Below, piece by piece: positions 21,475 to 32,590 of a stretch of DNA of 64,000 nucleotides. Each line of letters begins with the position of its first letter. Positions within the stretch are counted from its first letter, which is position 1. The stretch lies in contig NC_080582.1 of NCBI RefSeq assembly GCF_029962835.1, positions 14,454,032 to 14,518,031 on the forward strand, written 5' to 3'. A program made the position numbers and the translations under genes. Below the pieces are notes generated by a model. That model worked only from the letters and a program-made list of their open reading frames with translations. It made no database searches and was not told where the DNA came from. Origin of the DNA: Magnolia sinica (lineage: Eukaryota > Streptophyta > Magnoliopsida > Magnoliales > Magnoliaceae).

Positions 21475-23791
21475 TGTTGAGGGTCAAATATTACATATTA
21501 GACTTCAGTTATCGCCATGGTACTGTTTAACGGCTCACTTTAATTGTGTTTGTGATGCAAGTTGTATTTACGAGCTTGGACTGAAACAGGGTGCGTAAAG
21601 CATGGATTTAACGCTCTGATGACACTAAAGGCAAGGGACAGACCCCAGGAGACCAAGATCGATGGATTTACACACCAGAGATCCGAGAAAATCAAGAAAC
21701 TGAAGCTCAAGTGGCCTGAAATTGGTTCAGAATGCAAGATTACAGGGTTCAAATCATCTGTTCAGCTCGAAACTTCATATATGGCCTGAGGACCATAAAT
21801 TAACTGTACACGTCAAAATTTAGCCCTTGGATTAGTGTGTAAGTGACCCAATGGATAAGATCAGACAATAACCATTAGGAAAGTATCTTAGACATCCTTG
21901 GGGGATCTGGACCCAAACTGAACTGATGGAAAGAGCACGAAAAATAGTGGATATTTGCCAAATTTCACTTCTTTTGGATGGTGCAGCAGGGAGGAACAAA
22001 CGACGGACGTTTCTAGAAGGTAGAGTGGCAATTCTGTAAATATAACGAACTCCATATGCATACACGTAAGTGAGAAGAGGCTTGCTTCAACGATGGGTAG
22101 TGACTCATCACATGTGAATTGTGTGGCCCACCTAGTGTTCAGATCTACTTCATACTTTGACTTATGAGCTTACACATTACTAAGAAGAGGATGAACGGAG
22201 TAGATCTCCGAGAATGCCATCAGAAGTGGGCCCCACCTATTTTTTGTACAAAACATCCAAATAGTGTCAAAAACGTTCAGTGACTGACGTGCTTGCGATT
22301 GGGTTTTGACAGTGGGCCCCATCCATCATCCTTTTTCATGATCTGGACCGTCCAATGTGTCCTAAAGGGGGGGCTTGACCCTCTCCTAGGTGGAGGAATT
22401 GCAGAAGATAGCGTGATTTGGATTTTAACCATTCAAACGGAGGATAGACGGCAGAGGGGAAAATCCATAGGCCACACTGAATCCAATCCAAAACCGTTCA
22501 CTCTTGACTGGTTTTTCGAGGGTATTTCAATGGACGGCGCTGATTCTTCAAAAAAAATGGCATGTGGGTCCCACAGTAACGCAGAATCAGAGTTTCCGCC
22601 TCTGTTACGCAAGCAACGGACTTCGGAAAGACCCGGACACTGCTGACTCCAGTGGACTCTTATGTTATCTCAAGGACGATCGGATTGATGATCCAGACCG
22701 TTCAACCTCTTGAGAAATGGGCTTTCAACCCCACAATGAAGTTAGATTACTTAGATGAGAGGATCTCTCCTCTCAATCTTGATCCAAACACGGCTGCAGA
22801 ACAGAGTGTGCGGTTTGGCGTGCGCAAAGGAGTTTCTAAAAAGGCCTTGCTGGGTAAACTTACGCACATAAACCACCTCTTATGCGGAAACTCTCCACCG
22901 ACTTTGCTGGCTCTTATAAAAGAAAGATGAGGGAGAGAAAGAAGGGGATCAAATCGGGGAATTAGTTGCTGAGAAGTAGGACGTCAGAGAGAGTTTGTTT
23001 GAATTTTTATTTGTTTAATTACTATTTTTTTATATGATTATTTTTGAGAGATTTAATCCCATCATGTTGGGCTAAACCTCTTAGCTAGAGCTAAGAGGTG
23101 AAGCTTGTAGCGTGATGGGGGGACCTTTTGCTTGTGTTTATTTTGGCTGAATTGAACTTGATACTAGTTTGATTATGGAAATGCTTTTAGTTTTTAATGG
23201 TCTGTTGTGACTAAAATTACAATGGGTCTGCGATAACTTTGAGCATGTTCTTTGACTTATTTTGATTATGACGTCAGGAAGCCCTGTTGTTCACCATCGT
23301 CTCCTGGACATGGTCGGATGACAGAACCCTTTCTAACCTTCATACATCAATGATTGGTTGCCAATTAGTTTAATTCTATTGTTTGCTTTGTCTCCTGGGC
23401 ATGGTTTGGTGATGGAATCCATTTTAATTCATATACCTTTCATCTCTTGAAAACTATGTCAAAGGAAGTTCAGTCTTGATTTTTATGGTTACACCCTTCA
23501 ACTGGATGAAGATAGACTCTAAGTCCAGATGAGTTTTTGATGCAGGCATAAGATCTCCCTGATCTCTACAAGTGGATCCTCTGAATCCCTAGTTTCCTAC
23601 CTTTGAATTCTACATATTTTAGTTTACTATTTCATCATTATTCCTCAAATCCACCTGATTTAGATTTCATCTTTTTCTAGTTCTAGTTCTAGTTATTTTC
23701 AGATTATGTACAAGGTTCAGTCCCTTGGGATTCGACCTCGGTCTTACCGAGTTTATTACTACATCACAACCCTATACTTGGGGAGTGAACA
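21475..23791 (+). mobile_element. 2317-bp solo LTR inserted in Tat-2 integrase
   Basis: The sequence TGTTGAGGGTC...GAGTGAACA is flanked by a perfect 5-bp duplication CTTAG (21470-21474 and 23792-23796). It has TG/CA ends, no coding capacity, no internal primer site or polypurine tract, and no internal long repeat, so it is best read as a solo LTR left by recombination between two LTRs. A TATA box sits at 22915-22922. The 3' end, with GATTCGACCTCGGTCTTACC about 55 bp before the terminus, resembles the U5 of large plant Ty3/gypsy LTRs. Confidence 0.88.
22915..22922 (+). promoter_or_regulatory. TATA box of the solo LTR
   Basis: TATAAAAG in the context GGCTCTTATAAAAGAAAG is about 1440 bp from the 5' edge, giving a long U3 and an 850-bp R plus U5. 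It could still start transcripts into the 3' half of Tat-2. Confidence 0.6.
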
Positions 23792-24019
23792 CTTAGTCCT
23801 TTGCCGGGTCTTCCAGAACACCGCTGAGTTGGGAGCTGGAGCACTCGAGCCTAACTGGGAAGGGTCGTATCAAGTGGTCCAAGGTTCGGGAGATCGAGTG
23901 GTCTGATCAACTAAATCAGGCTCCTACCACTTAGAAGACCTTGAGGGCCGCCAGCTCCCTCACCCCTGAAACGCCGAACACCTGAAGATCTACTATCCCT
24001 GATGTATTGGCCTTTAAGG

Positions 24020-24595
24020 CCCCTAACAAGTGTGCGCCTCTGAGCAACTAGCCTTTAAGGCTTTTAATGAAATTCATGTCTAGTCTTCTACACACACGGG
24101 TTTATCTACTAAGTAAAAGTTGTCTCTCATATGCAGAGGCGAACTAAACGAACCGATCCCTTAGAGAAGGGGTCAGAGTGTAATCTCTCAAAAACTCGAC
24201 ATGGGATTTCCTCCAAGTCAGGGGAAAAGCCAGAAGACGACCCGGCTCCCCAACCGAGGAGTCGGCTCGTCACTCGACTAACAGACAGTGGAGGTTTCTC
24301 CCCAATCGTGGGATGAGCCGACCCCTCAGGGGTTCGAACTCAACTATAATCAAGCAAGGAAGGCTTAAAAGGTCTACTAAACGACATTGGAGGGAGCTGA
24401 CCCATCAAAGGGTTGGCTCGGCCATGCCTTGAAATAAATCAACGCGTCAACGAATCAGTTCGACAATCAACAATCAACATCGAACATCCAAAAATTTACT
24501 AATTAACATGAGAGAAATCATCATCTAGGGGCCCTTTCCAAAGGATCAAAAAATATTATCCATTCAAAAAAAACTATATCATAAAGAGACTACTA
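24020..24595. other. Tat-2 spacer between the converging pol and antisense genes
   Basis: No conserved frame is visible. The short plus-strand open stretch at 24131-24316 shows no recognisable domain. A CCTTTAAGGC phrase occurs twice (24009 and 24051). This spacer would hold the 3' ends of both transcripts. Confidence 0.4.
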
Positions 24596-24599
24596 AAAA

Positions 24600-27030
24600 T
24601 TATGTGGACGGAGGCACTTGGGAATCGGGGGCTCGATCCGGGCGGACGCCTTCAGCGGGCCTCTCCACAGCATCGTCAGATAACAAAGGCTCAAGGTTAA
24701 GGTCCGGATACAAATCCTGGACTGCTTCAATGCAAGCATCAAAGCCACAGTTGTAAAACTTAGTGGCTTCGGCGTCCCTTTCCTTTGAAGCCTTGAAAGC
24801 ATCTATCGCATCGACCACCGCCCCCAGCCAAGGAGGCCTCGTCCTCGACAACCACGCGTTCATCTGCTGCCGCGGCCTTAGTTCGCTCCACAACCACGCC
24901 CAACCAAGTGTTCTCTTTGGCCAACAAGTCCGCGTGAACCCTGGCACGGGTCAGCTCGACAAATGCAACATCGCACCGAGCTTTGAAATCATTCGCCATC
25001 TCATGCAGTAGTAACTCTCTGGCCTTGAGATCGATCACGACCCCCTGCAGCCGAAGCTTCCTAACCTTCCCGTCCTCAAGCCGCCAACACAGCTCGCCCC
25101 GCTTAGATGGCAAGAAAGCGGCTTCATCCTGCAAGGCTCCCACTTCGGTCTTGAGGGCCTCCACCTCGGCCTCTCTCTTCTCCAACTCTCGCGCTCTCTC
25201 CCGAGCCGAAAGGAGCTTCGGGACAGACTGAATAAAAACTAGAGAATGAGCACTCAGAAGCAGTGAAGTATAAAAAGACAAGAAAAGTTGACAAAAGTAC
25301 CGTGTAAAATACGGAAGTCATGTCATTTAAGGAGTTGTTCGACTTGCCAAGAAGGCGAGCTATGTCCTCCTCTGGAGCATGTTTTGCAGCCCAAGGCGTT
25401 AAGCAAGATAAGTGGTAGCCCGACTCAAACCTCCCGCCGCTCGTCCCCACCTGGGCCGAGCCCACTGCTTCCCCAGCCCTGATCCAGCTGCTTGCCGAGG
25501 TTTGAGCCTCGGCCCCTAAATCATTCCTAGCTTCGGGAGGAGAAGGCATATCATCAGCCACCCTGATGGCCTCCTCCCATTTGGAGGAAGAGGGTACGAC
25601 AATGCAGGGCTTGGGGGTTGTGGGAGGAGCCTCCGCCGTGGGGGGAACGGCGGTAGGTGGAAGGGAAGAAGTTATGGTTGCTGCTGAGGAAGGAGTTATG
25701 GTTGGTAGAGTCGGAACAATGATTGCAGAAACCCGAGACTCGGTAGGCACCACGACTGGAGCCGCAGCAACCGGAACTAGACCAGAATGGCCCTCTTCGC
25801 GAGGGGCAGTCTGCCTTGTCCGAACAATGGTCTTTGTCTGAGACTCAGCCCTCAGCATCTCCTCCGCCGTTGGAGCAGCTTTCCTCCTCCGAGAACCAGA
25901 CGCCTTGGTCATGCCTGCATAAGAAATAACGGATCAGCAACCAAACGAATAAGTTTGATCTCACCAAAGGTAGTGTGAGAGCAACTTACTGAAGGATGTG
26001 GGGAGAGGCTGGGACTTGCAAAGCCTAGACCAGTGAAGATTGGCCGCGGTGATCAGGTCTGTCTAGGAGCGAAATTCCCCGATCGCGCCCTAGCCTTAGC
26101 GATGCGGTTCTTTTGAGCCGAGTCGAGGAGTGGCGTGCCCTTTGAAAAATCTACAAGGATAAAGAAATCTCTATTTTGACTGAAGTAGAAGGATATTTTA
26201 AAAAAAAAAAAGGGGAAAGAAAAAGGATTAAAGTCCGACCTGGTGTTGAAAATCGGGTGGGAACCCAAGTCGTCAGAGCCCCCAACTCCGACACTAGCAC
26301 CTCCCACTTGCCCACAGCCCAGAACCATTCATTCTTTCTATCCTTGTTGGAAGACGGAAGGTTCATCACCAACCCCGACCCTTTGTTGCCGCGGGTCGCG
26401 AAGTAGTACCATGGTTCTTGGCTGTCGTGCTTAACCAGGTACAGGCTCATCAACTCCTCTAGTGTCAACTCCGAATTCCTGACTTGGTGCCAGATGATGA
26501 AGGAAGTGATTAACACCCTCTAAGCATTGGGGTTGAATTGTCCCGGGGCAAGTCTGAGGTAAGCTGTTATGGTTCAGACGAAAGGATGTAGAGGGAGTCA
26601 AAGCCCACATTGCAGTGCGCAGAGAAAGATTGCAACTTCCCCCTCAGTGGGGCCGCCAGCGGTGTCGAGGGGCCCAGGGGCCCTTATTTGAACAGAGTTC
26701 GGGATCTTAAACTCTGAACGGATCATCCCATTTGAGACTCCGACAACACGAAGCCTCCAGGGACTACCTCCGAGGCTCGCCCACTCATAGGCATTTCAGT
26801 GGCCTCGGTAGTGGTAGTCTAGGGGGCTCGGGTGGCTTTCTTTTTGCCAGCCCGTTGAGTCCGAGCCCCTGCCTCCTTCTGTCTTCGAGGCGGAGGAAAT
26901 AAGGGTACAACTTCAAAGAGGCCTTCAGAGGCCCCTCCCCCAACGTCAGAGCTCTCCGGCTCGGAGTCATCACCATAATCTCGAGCAGTTTCAAGATTGA
27001 ACGACATTAGGAAGAGAAGTAAAAGGAGCA
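24600..27030 (-). pseudogene. antisense accessory gene (aORF) of Tat-2
   Basis: A minus-strand gene inside plus-strand Tat-2, the counterpart of 3059-5387. Exons are about 27030-26240, 26150-25990, 25914-25301 and 25227-24600. The introns 26239-26151, 25989-25915 and 25300-25228 (89, 75 and 73 bp) all start GT and end AG. The protein begins acidic (MSFNLETARDYGDDSEPESS) and has a conserved domain, GLWLPLHPFV (about 26600) then LTLEELMSLY and EPWYYFATRGNKGSG. A Pro/Thr-rich linker opens with MTKASGSRRRKAAP, and a charged coiled coil leads to FYNCGFDACIEAVQDLYPDL. Breaks: TAG for Trp near 26520, a second disruption near 26060, and a one-base shift near 24825. Cellular role unknown. Confidence 0.75.
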
Positions 27031-27045
27031 ATGAGAGAGACTCAC

Positions 27046-27270
27046 CGGAAATCGCCGCTGCCGGAAATGCTTGGTCGGTTGGAATTTCGTGTCGGAAACT
27101 TCAAGTCGACCAGAATCGCCTTCGCCGAAAATCGCCTCCTCTGGCACGTTCGAATTTTGAACCCAAGAGAGGAAAGAAGGTCCGAAAGAAGTTTATATAA
27201 GCTACAGAGAATCTCTGCATTAATGGCAAGGAATGATGGCCGTAGCCGAATTGATTCCCAAGCGCACGTG
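27046..27270 (-). promoter_or_regulatory. promoter and leader of the Tat-2 antisense gene
   Basis: On the minus strand a G-box CACGTG (27270-27265) precedes a TATA box TTATATAAAC (27200-27191). A start near 27165 would give a leader ending at a GTGAGT donor just after TTTCCG (exon end 27046). Tat-1 has the same G-box, TATA and CG-GTGAGT order. A second ACGTGG lies upstream near 27390. Confidence 0.6.
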
Positions 27271-27573
27271 GCTACCTACCGTTGGATCAGCCTCTTCCAG
27301 ATAGTACGGTCCTGACATTAAATAGTGCGCTCCAATATATGAAGCGACACCCGAGCAGGTGGAGCTGACACATGGATGCTTCCTCGAGCATACGTGGTGA
27401 CTTATCATAGGCTCAGCAATTATTCGAAATCGTAACCATTGTCACGCGTCCGCTAGACAACGGCCCACAGGCACGAAATTCGGAGGATACGACGCTTCGA
27501 ATTTGAAAATCATAATCATATTGGCATGGGTTGGCGATCCTCTATGTAATTACTCTCCGAGTCCGCAGTCGAC

Positions 27574-27593
27574 CTCGAAGAGTAGGGGGCTTC
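27574..27593 (+). other. polypurine tract of Tat-2
   Basis: GAAGAGTAGGGGGCTTC abuts the TGTTATG start of the 3' LTR, the expected site of plus-strand priming. Confidence 0.8.
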
Positions 27594-28450
27594 TGTTATG
27601 GGAAGATCTGAGCCCCTAATAGATCTCAGGGTAAGTATCAGATTCAATCGAGCGCATGAATGTCCGAGGCAATGCCCGTCCGACGCGATTCGCGATTTGT
27701 ACATCACCGAAGAAGCTATAAGGGTGCTCCTACTCCGAGGCTACGGGTCGGAGTGACTTAACGCCGTCTGAGGGGAGGACAGGAGTCACACTCCGATTGG
27801 ATATACTAGGTTGTCCATCTACTGTTTGACGAAAAATGAGCAATCCGACTTGACAAGACAGATCCAACACCCCACCTCGGACCTCAAAAAGAAGGTTGTC
27901 GGAGCACTTGCGAGAGGCCGGGTCTGTTAGCTCAGGTCGGAGCTCGGCTCAGACTAAGAAAGCGTTCCTGTTTAACAAGTTTATGGCGAAGGCTGGTTGG
28001 CGTCTAGTCAACCAAAGGATCCGAGCCGAGGCCAGATATTAGGACAGGCGCACCGTCTGCCAGACTCGGAAACTACCATAAGCGGACGTGACCAGGTATT
28101 TCGCCCGCAGATACGCATGACACACCACACAATCCTTGGATTGCGTACGATATCCTCACGATCCGCAGTTCCCCTTGATTGAGCGAATCGTGCCGATATC
28201 CATGGACCCAGACCGTCTAATAGTCAGGTCTAAATACATTGAGACCCCATTGCTATGGGTACGCAAGATCTGACACTCTCCATGACTCTCCACTTAGACT
28301 CGGATTCCCTTGACCTGATTTAGGCATCGGAGGGTCCCCCGGCTTAGCCAGGGTCACCTTTGCCTGTTTTCATTGTGAAGGATCAAGACGTTGAAGTGGT
28401 CCAAGGTTCGGGAGACCGAGGGGAGTGCGGTCCAGATTTTGACCTCAACA
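27594..28450 (+). repeat. 3' LTR of Tat-2
   Basis: An 857-bp LTR, TGTTATGGG...CCTCAACA, followed by the AGTAC duplication. It lacks exactly 28 bp present in the 5' LTR between two 9-bp direct repeats. Most differences from the 5' LTR are transitions. Confidence 0.93.
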
Positions 28451-28774
28451 AGTACTATTGGAGCGAATTACAAACCAACGGTCTGGCTTACCGGATCTTG
28501 ACCCCCAATTCTCAAAATTATAAGGTGCTTCGAAATCATAAGCAAGACAAGTTTGGTCTCATTGGACGTTTCAATATGATGATTGGACGTATTTTGTATC
28601 TCTACTCGTTCTTGACCGTTGTTTCAAGACTTGTTGACTCAAACTGAGTCATCGGGTCTTACTCTTAAGTCAAAATCAGGGGTAACTCAGTAAAGGACCG
28701 ACTCAACTAGTTAGGTCTGAGAGCTGAGTGGAGATTTCCCTTCCATGACACGCTCACCACTCATCCTATTTGAG

Positions 28775-29351
28775 GGAAGCGGATTGGCTGGTGTACCACA
28801 CACCACTGACCTGAATGGTGTGCAAATTGGAACGCCTTGGTGGAAAGGATATCAAAGTTATGTGGCCCCACAATGATATGTTTATTCTATTCACACCGTC
28901 CATCCATTTGGCTAGATCATTTTAGAGCATGAAAAATGAGTCATATCTAAAGATCAAGGTAACCACACCACAAATAGAAGTTGGGACAATGATTCACATC
29001 GTTAAAGCATTTGTAAGGCACACCATGATGTTTATTTTTCATCAAATCGGTTCTTAAGGTAGCATAGACGTGGATAAAGGTAAAAAAGGCAAAAAAAAGA
29101 CAAAAAAAAAAATCTCATATTGATCCAATACTTCTGTGACCCATGAAGGTTTCAATGGTAGACGTTCAATCTCTCACTGCTTTCTGCAATGTGGTCCACT
29201 TGATCTTTGGAATTTATCTTAATTTTAGGCTCAAGACTTGCAACAATCTCGCCAAATGGATGGACAGTTTGAATATAACACATACCTCATGATCAGGCCC
29301 ACAGAACTTGGTGATGTCGGTGGTGTGTGGTACACCAGCCAATCCGCTTCC
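28775..29351. mobile_element. Mutator-like MITE, 577 bp
   Basis: Terminal inverted repeats of about 36 bp begin GGAAGCGGATTGGCTGG and match at all but one position. They are flanked by 9-bp direct repeats, CTATTTGAG (28766-28774) and CTAGTTGAG (29352-29360), with one mismatch. A 9-bp duplication with TIRs starting GG is the Mutator pattern. There is no transposase. The body carries the phrases of the dispersed family seen at 13240-14420, 59440-59700, 62444-63384 and 63723-64000, so this copy defines that family's ends. Confidence 0.9.
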
Positions 29352-29360
29352 CTAGTTGAG

Positions 29361-29970
29361 GTAACTTGGTTAAGTTGATCGAATCACCCCTGTTTTCATT
29401 GCTGAATCACAGTGTCAAAAGGGATCTATTGTAATCAGGTCTGAGTCAACTCGGACAAGTCGCACAGTGCTTATACTAGACTTGAAACCTTGATCTACAG
29501 TTCCTAACTTTCATGCTATTAAATCAGATGGTTGGGATCATCAGCTCAGTTCGATCTTTGCATCATGACCAGTCAATAATGACTGAGGAACAAATACAGA
29601 TTTTACATTTCTATCTCAAGTGTTACTTAAAGCTCTGGGAATGATGGGACGACAGCATTTTTCTTTGTTATTTCTCAAGCATTTCATTACATGAGCTGCA
29701 CCCATACAAGCACATCTAACAGTAGATTTCCGGCCATACAATGAATGGCAAACAAGTGTTGATAAACATAGCAAACTTTACATCATCACCATTGAAATAT
29801 CTGTCATCATTCATGTCGATGATCTCAATCATATCACGATTTTGCTACTTCATGGCAATAACAGAAACTCAACAATTGCATGAAGCTTGAGTGTGGTGAG
29901 CAATGCAAGGCATATCTGTTCTTTCTCAGAGCTGGTTCTTTTGTGGCAATGGTGCTAAACTGGCCCGCTC
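29361..29970. other. no gene seen
   Basis: Neither strand has a frame resembling a known protein, and no terminal repeats or tandem arrays were noticed. It lies downstream of the gene remnant that follows. Confidence 0.4.
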
Positions 29971-30330
29971 CTATTTCCCTCCCTTGTTTTTTCTAACATA
30001 GCCGGCCTTCTTCATCTTCTTGAGAGACTCGAACAGAGACAACTTCTCCTGGTTGTTAGATGCCGAAAAGATTCATAAGCCGTTGAAACTGTATCTTCCT
30101 TAGCACTCCCCGCACTGGCAGTTGTATTCAATTCCATCTTCTCTCGTCCTGCCTTCATCTTCTCTTTCAACTTCTCATCGCTGTTAAATGCCTTTGCAAA
30201 AGGATTCACCAGCTGCTGAAACTAGACCTGACTCGCTCGCTTCTGTTGCATTTCCATACCTGCCATCTTAGCCTTCTCTTTTGATTTCTCTCGTTTTGAG
30301 AATTGAGGGGCAGGAAAGGAAAAGATGGTT
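29971..30330 (-). pseudogene. broken gene remnant, Lys/Glu-rich protein of unknown function
   Basis: Read leftward, one continuous peptide path gives FSKREKSKEKAKMAG, then QQLVNPFAKAFNSDEKLKEK, then LNTTASAGSAKED, and in a shifted frame NNQEKLSLFESLKKMKKAGY ending at a TAG at 29973-29971. A stop (TAG near 30222) and a one-base frameshift near 30045 break it. The composition is that of a cellular charged helical protein rather than a transposon protein. No intron is visible, so it could be a processed copy or a last exon. I do not recognise the family. Confidence 0.45.
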
Positions 30331-31844
30331 CTGATGCTCTATGTTTTCAGCTACATGTAAGTAACCAAGTGTTTTATTCCCAATGGATGCATTAGAAGCT
30401 GAAGATGGACATGTCTACTGCCCTTGAAAATCTTTCCTGTAAGAAAATGCATCACATTATTACATAACATAACAATAGCAGGAGTTGGCTTGCAAACAAA
30501 ATCGTAATTTTCCAAAAACAAAGAACAGAAACAAGATCGAAGAGAATTAGAAACATCAAGCTCCACAATCAACAAATATTGATCAAGTAACATTAAACAT
30601 ACTAGTAGATATAGCACATACAATGCATGTAGAGCAAGGTATTCAGAAATGGTAACAGCCGGCTGTACGACAGATACCATGCAGGCCATGCTGCTTTGTA
30701 ATGGTCAAAGAATGTATCAGCCCCATATCAGTCCTTTAAAGGTCCTTTTTACAGGTTGGGCATTACAGCCCCATATCATGTAATGGTAAAGAGAGAGTGC
30801 AGGGGTAATAAATAGAGGGACTGGTGTGTAAGAAAAGTGGGAATCGGTGGAGGGTCAGTTTTAAAATAGTAATAGTTCAAACCGTGCAAGACCTCCAGGT
30901 TGGATCCACTTTAAATAGCTCACCATAAACATCTATTTCTTGAATTTTGTGTCGTTAATTGTTTTTATTTCAACTGTTCATTCAACATCCACCAAATAGA
31001 AATCAAATCAATGCAATCCTCTGTTTAAGAGATTCAAATGGGCCCACGATTTGTATGGTTTATAGTTCATTACATGCCACTTGCACAAATTTATTAATGC
31101 CCATGCATCAACTATCATACTTTGCTAGATTATCAAAGCTTTTCTCATTGTAAAGAGAAAGGAAGCATCTTCTAGCAGCCAAATAGGTTCCCCAAATTAC
31201 CTGCATGCCCATCGTTTAGTCCAAAAGCCTTTTCATGTCCTTGAGTAACACAATTTTTTAGCCTCTCAGAAACTAAATGCTGGAAATTTTGCCCCTGTTT
31301 ACTCCCGTTATATATAATAGATATGAGCAGTGTTTCCAGCGTCAGTATCAATGCATATATCACAGCCTTGGGATATTGAAACATATCAGGCATTGCATGG
31401 GAATTATCACTTGTGTCGCGTAATGTATTGTTGTCTTTAGGAAACATCGGAATATTGGTCAAAATTTTCAATGAAACTTCCAGAGATATTATAATAGGCA
31501 TCAATACATGCTTAGAACTCAAAAGATCATAAAAAACCAGTACTACACATCCCAAGTTCCTTTGTATAGGGTCCTAAATTCTGCACTGAAAGTGATGCGA
31601 CTATATTCAAAATCAGTTCGTATAAAATAAATCATAAAAGACATGTATGAAAACACAATCAATACATTCAAAAGCCAAATTTGTCATTCATTATACAGTG
31701 CATAATTTAAAATATATATTTTTTAAATTATATTTATAATTTAAAAAATAATAAATTTTTTGAAGTAAATAAATGAGTGCAACTGATGTTAAGATCAGCA
31801 CTCACAAGTACATAAGTAACATTTGGTCAATGTATTTTTTTTTC
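30331..31844. other. no gene seen, AT-rich noncoding DNA
   Basis: Open stretches such as 31172-31555 (minus, 127 codons) show no motif or composition typical of a protein and are probably chance. 31690-31770 is strongly AT-rich. Confidence 0.4.
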
Positions 31845-31953
31845 AAACAATTTATTTATTTATTTTACACACCCATGCACTCATACCACAATGGGTACTC
31901 GAACCCATGACCTCATGTTGAAACTCTTATGAATCCATCACCGAGGCATGAGT
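31845..31953 (-). repeat. probable tRNA-derived SINE
   Basis: On the minus strand an A-box-like start (CATGCCTCGGTGATGG) is followed 35-45 bases later by a B-box-like GGGTTCGAGTACCC (31906-31893), then GTGCATGGGTGTGTAAAATA and an (AAAT)n tail near 31850. This is the layout of a plant SINE driven by an internal Pol III promoter. Flanking (TTTA)n tracts hide any target duplication. Confidence 0.45.
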
Positions 31954-32319
31954 AATTTATTTATTTATTATTTATTGATTATTTTTAATTAAATTTTTTT
32001 TTGAAATTTCCAAAAAGTTCCGTCAATCTGTAAATCAACATTTAAGCACTCTCACATGATTTTTCTACACTCTAATTGCAAGTTAAATGGGTTCCTATTT
32101 TCTCCAAATTCAAAAATCGATGCCTCGATGGTCAAAATCTATGATTGAAAGTGCGAAACATGCAAAATCATGAATTACTAACTTAATTCCACAACTTCCA
32201 ACAAATTTAAACAAGAGAAAACAATTTAAATTAGCAAAAACTCACCAAATGCTCCCCAATCTTGATTTCAACACCCAAATTCCCTTTTCACTCCAAACAA
32301 ATGAAAAGAATTGGTCGAG

Positions 32320-32590
32320 ATCCCTTTAGCAATCGCAGTCATTGTTTGAAGTATCCCCAATATTATCGAAATATCCCCAATATTATCTGTATCTCTAGCT
32401 CGACGATACTAATAACACTGGTAGCGATACCAATAACAATGGTGGTATCAGGAATTCCAGGTATTGGCAATGTATCGTTGAGTATCGCCAATGTATCGAT
32501 ATCACCAATATTTTCAATTGAATAAATTCCAGGAATCATATCGCCACTGTATGGATGATATTTCGATAATATTGGCAATGTATCGATATC
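32320..32590. repeat. GATATC/CGATA-rich foldback repeat
   Basis: Short inverted phrases recur on both strands: CCCAATATTATC, GGCAATGTATCG, CGATATCACC and CGATAATATTGG. It looks like a worn palindromic MITE. A related GATATATC-rich segment lies at 40830-41175. Ends were not resolved. Confidence 0.4.

Larger units (their letters stand above)
20614..24010 (+). pseudogene. Tat-2 integrase, split by a solo LTR
   Basis: The zinc-binding region is recognisable at 20625-20760 (NHSGSRAL, then a stop before KCDN). The core keeps its acidic residues in IDYFTKWAEAEP (20880), SDNGRQFDN (20999) and SNGQVEAVNK (21093). The longest open part is 21039-21416 (EELPFILWAYRTT, then GLPTARV). The C-terminal module breaks after GDLVL at 21474 and resumes at 23797 with CRVFQNTAELGAG and LEPNWEG, ending near 24000 with NAEHLKIYYP. 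Removing the insertion and one copy of its target duplication restores the reading across the break. Other stops lie outside it. Confidence 0.88.
14746..28450 (+). mobile_element. Tat-2: complete Tat-lineage Ty3/gypsy retrotransposon
   Basis: The ends are TGTTATGGG...CCTCAACA, with a perfect 5-bp target duplication AGTAC at 14741-14745 and 28451-28455. Order on the plus strand: LTR, primer site, gag, protease, RT, RNase H, second RNase H, integrase, a minus-strand antisense gene, polypurine tract, LTR. The total is 13,705 bp, of which 2,317 bp plus a 5-bp duplication is a later insertion in integrase. Stops, frameshifts and a 436-bp tandem duplication in pol show that it is inactive. It is related to Tat-1 but not a close copy. 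Confidence 0.95.

Noticed and set aside
21475-23791. Insertion in integrase considered as a DNA transposon or host gene
   Set aside because: No terminal inverted repeats beyond TG/CA, a 5-bp duplication and an LTR-like U5 end. A solo LTR fits better.
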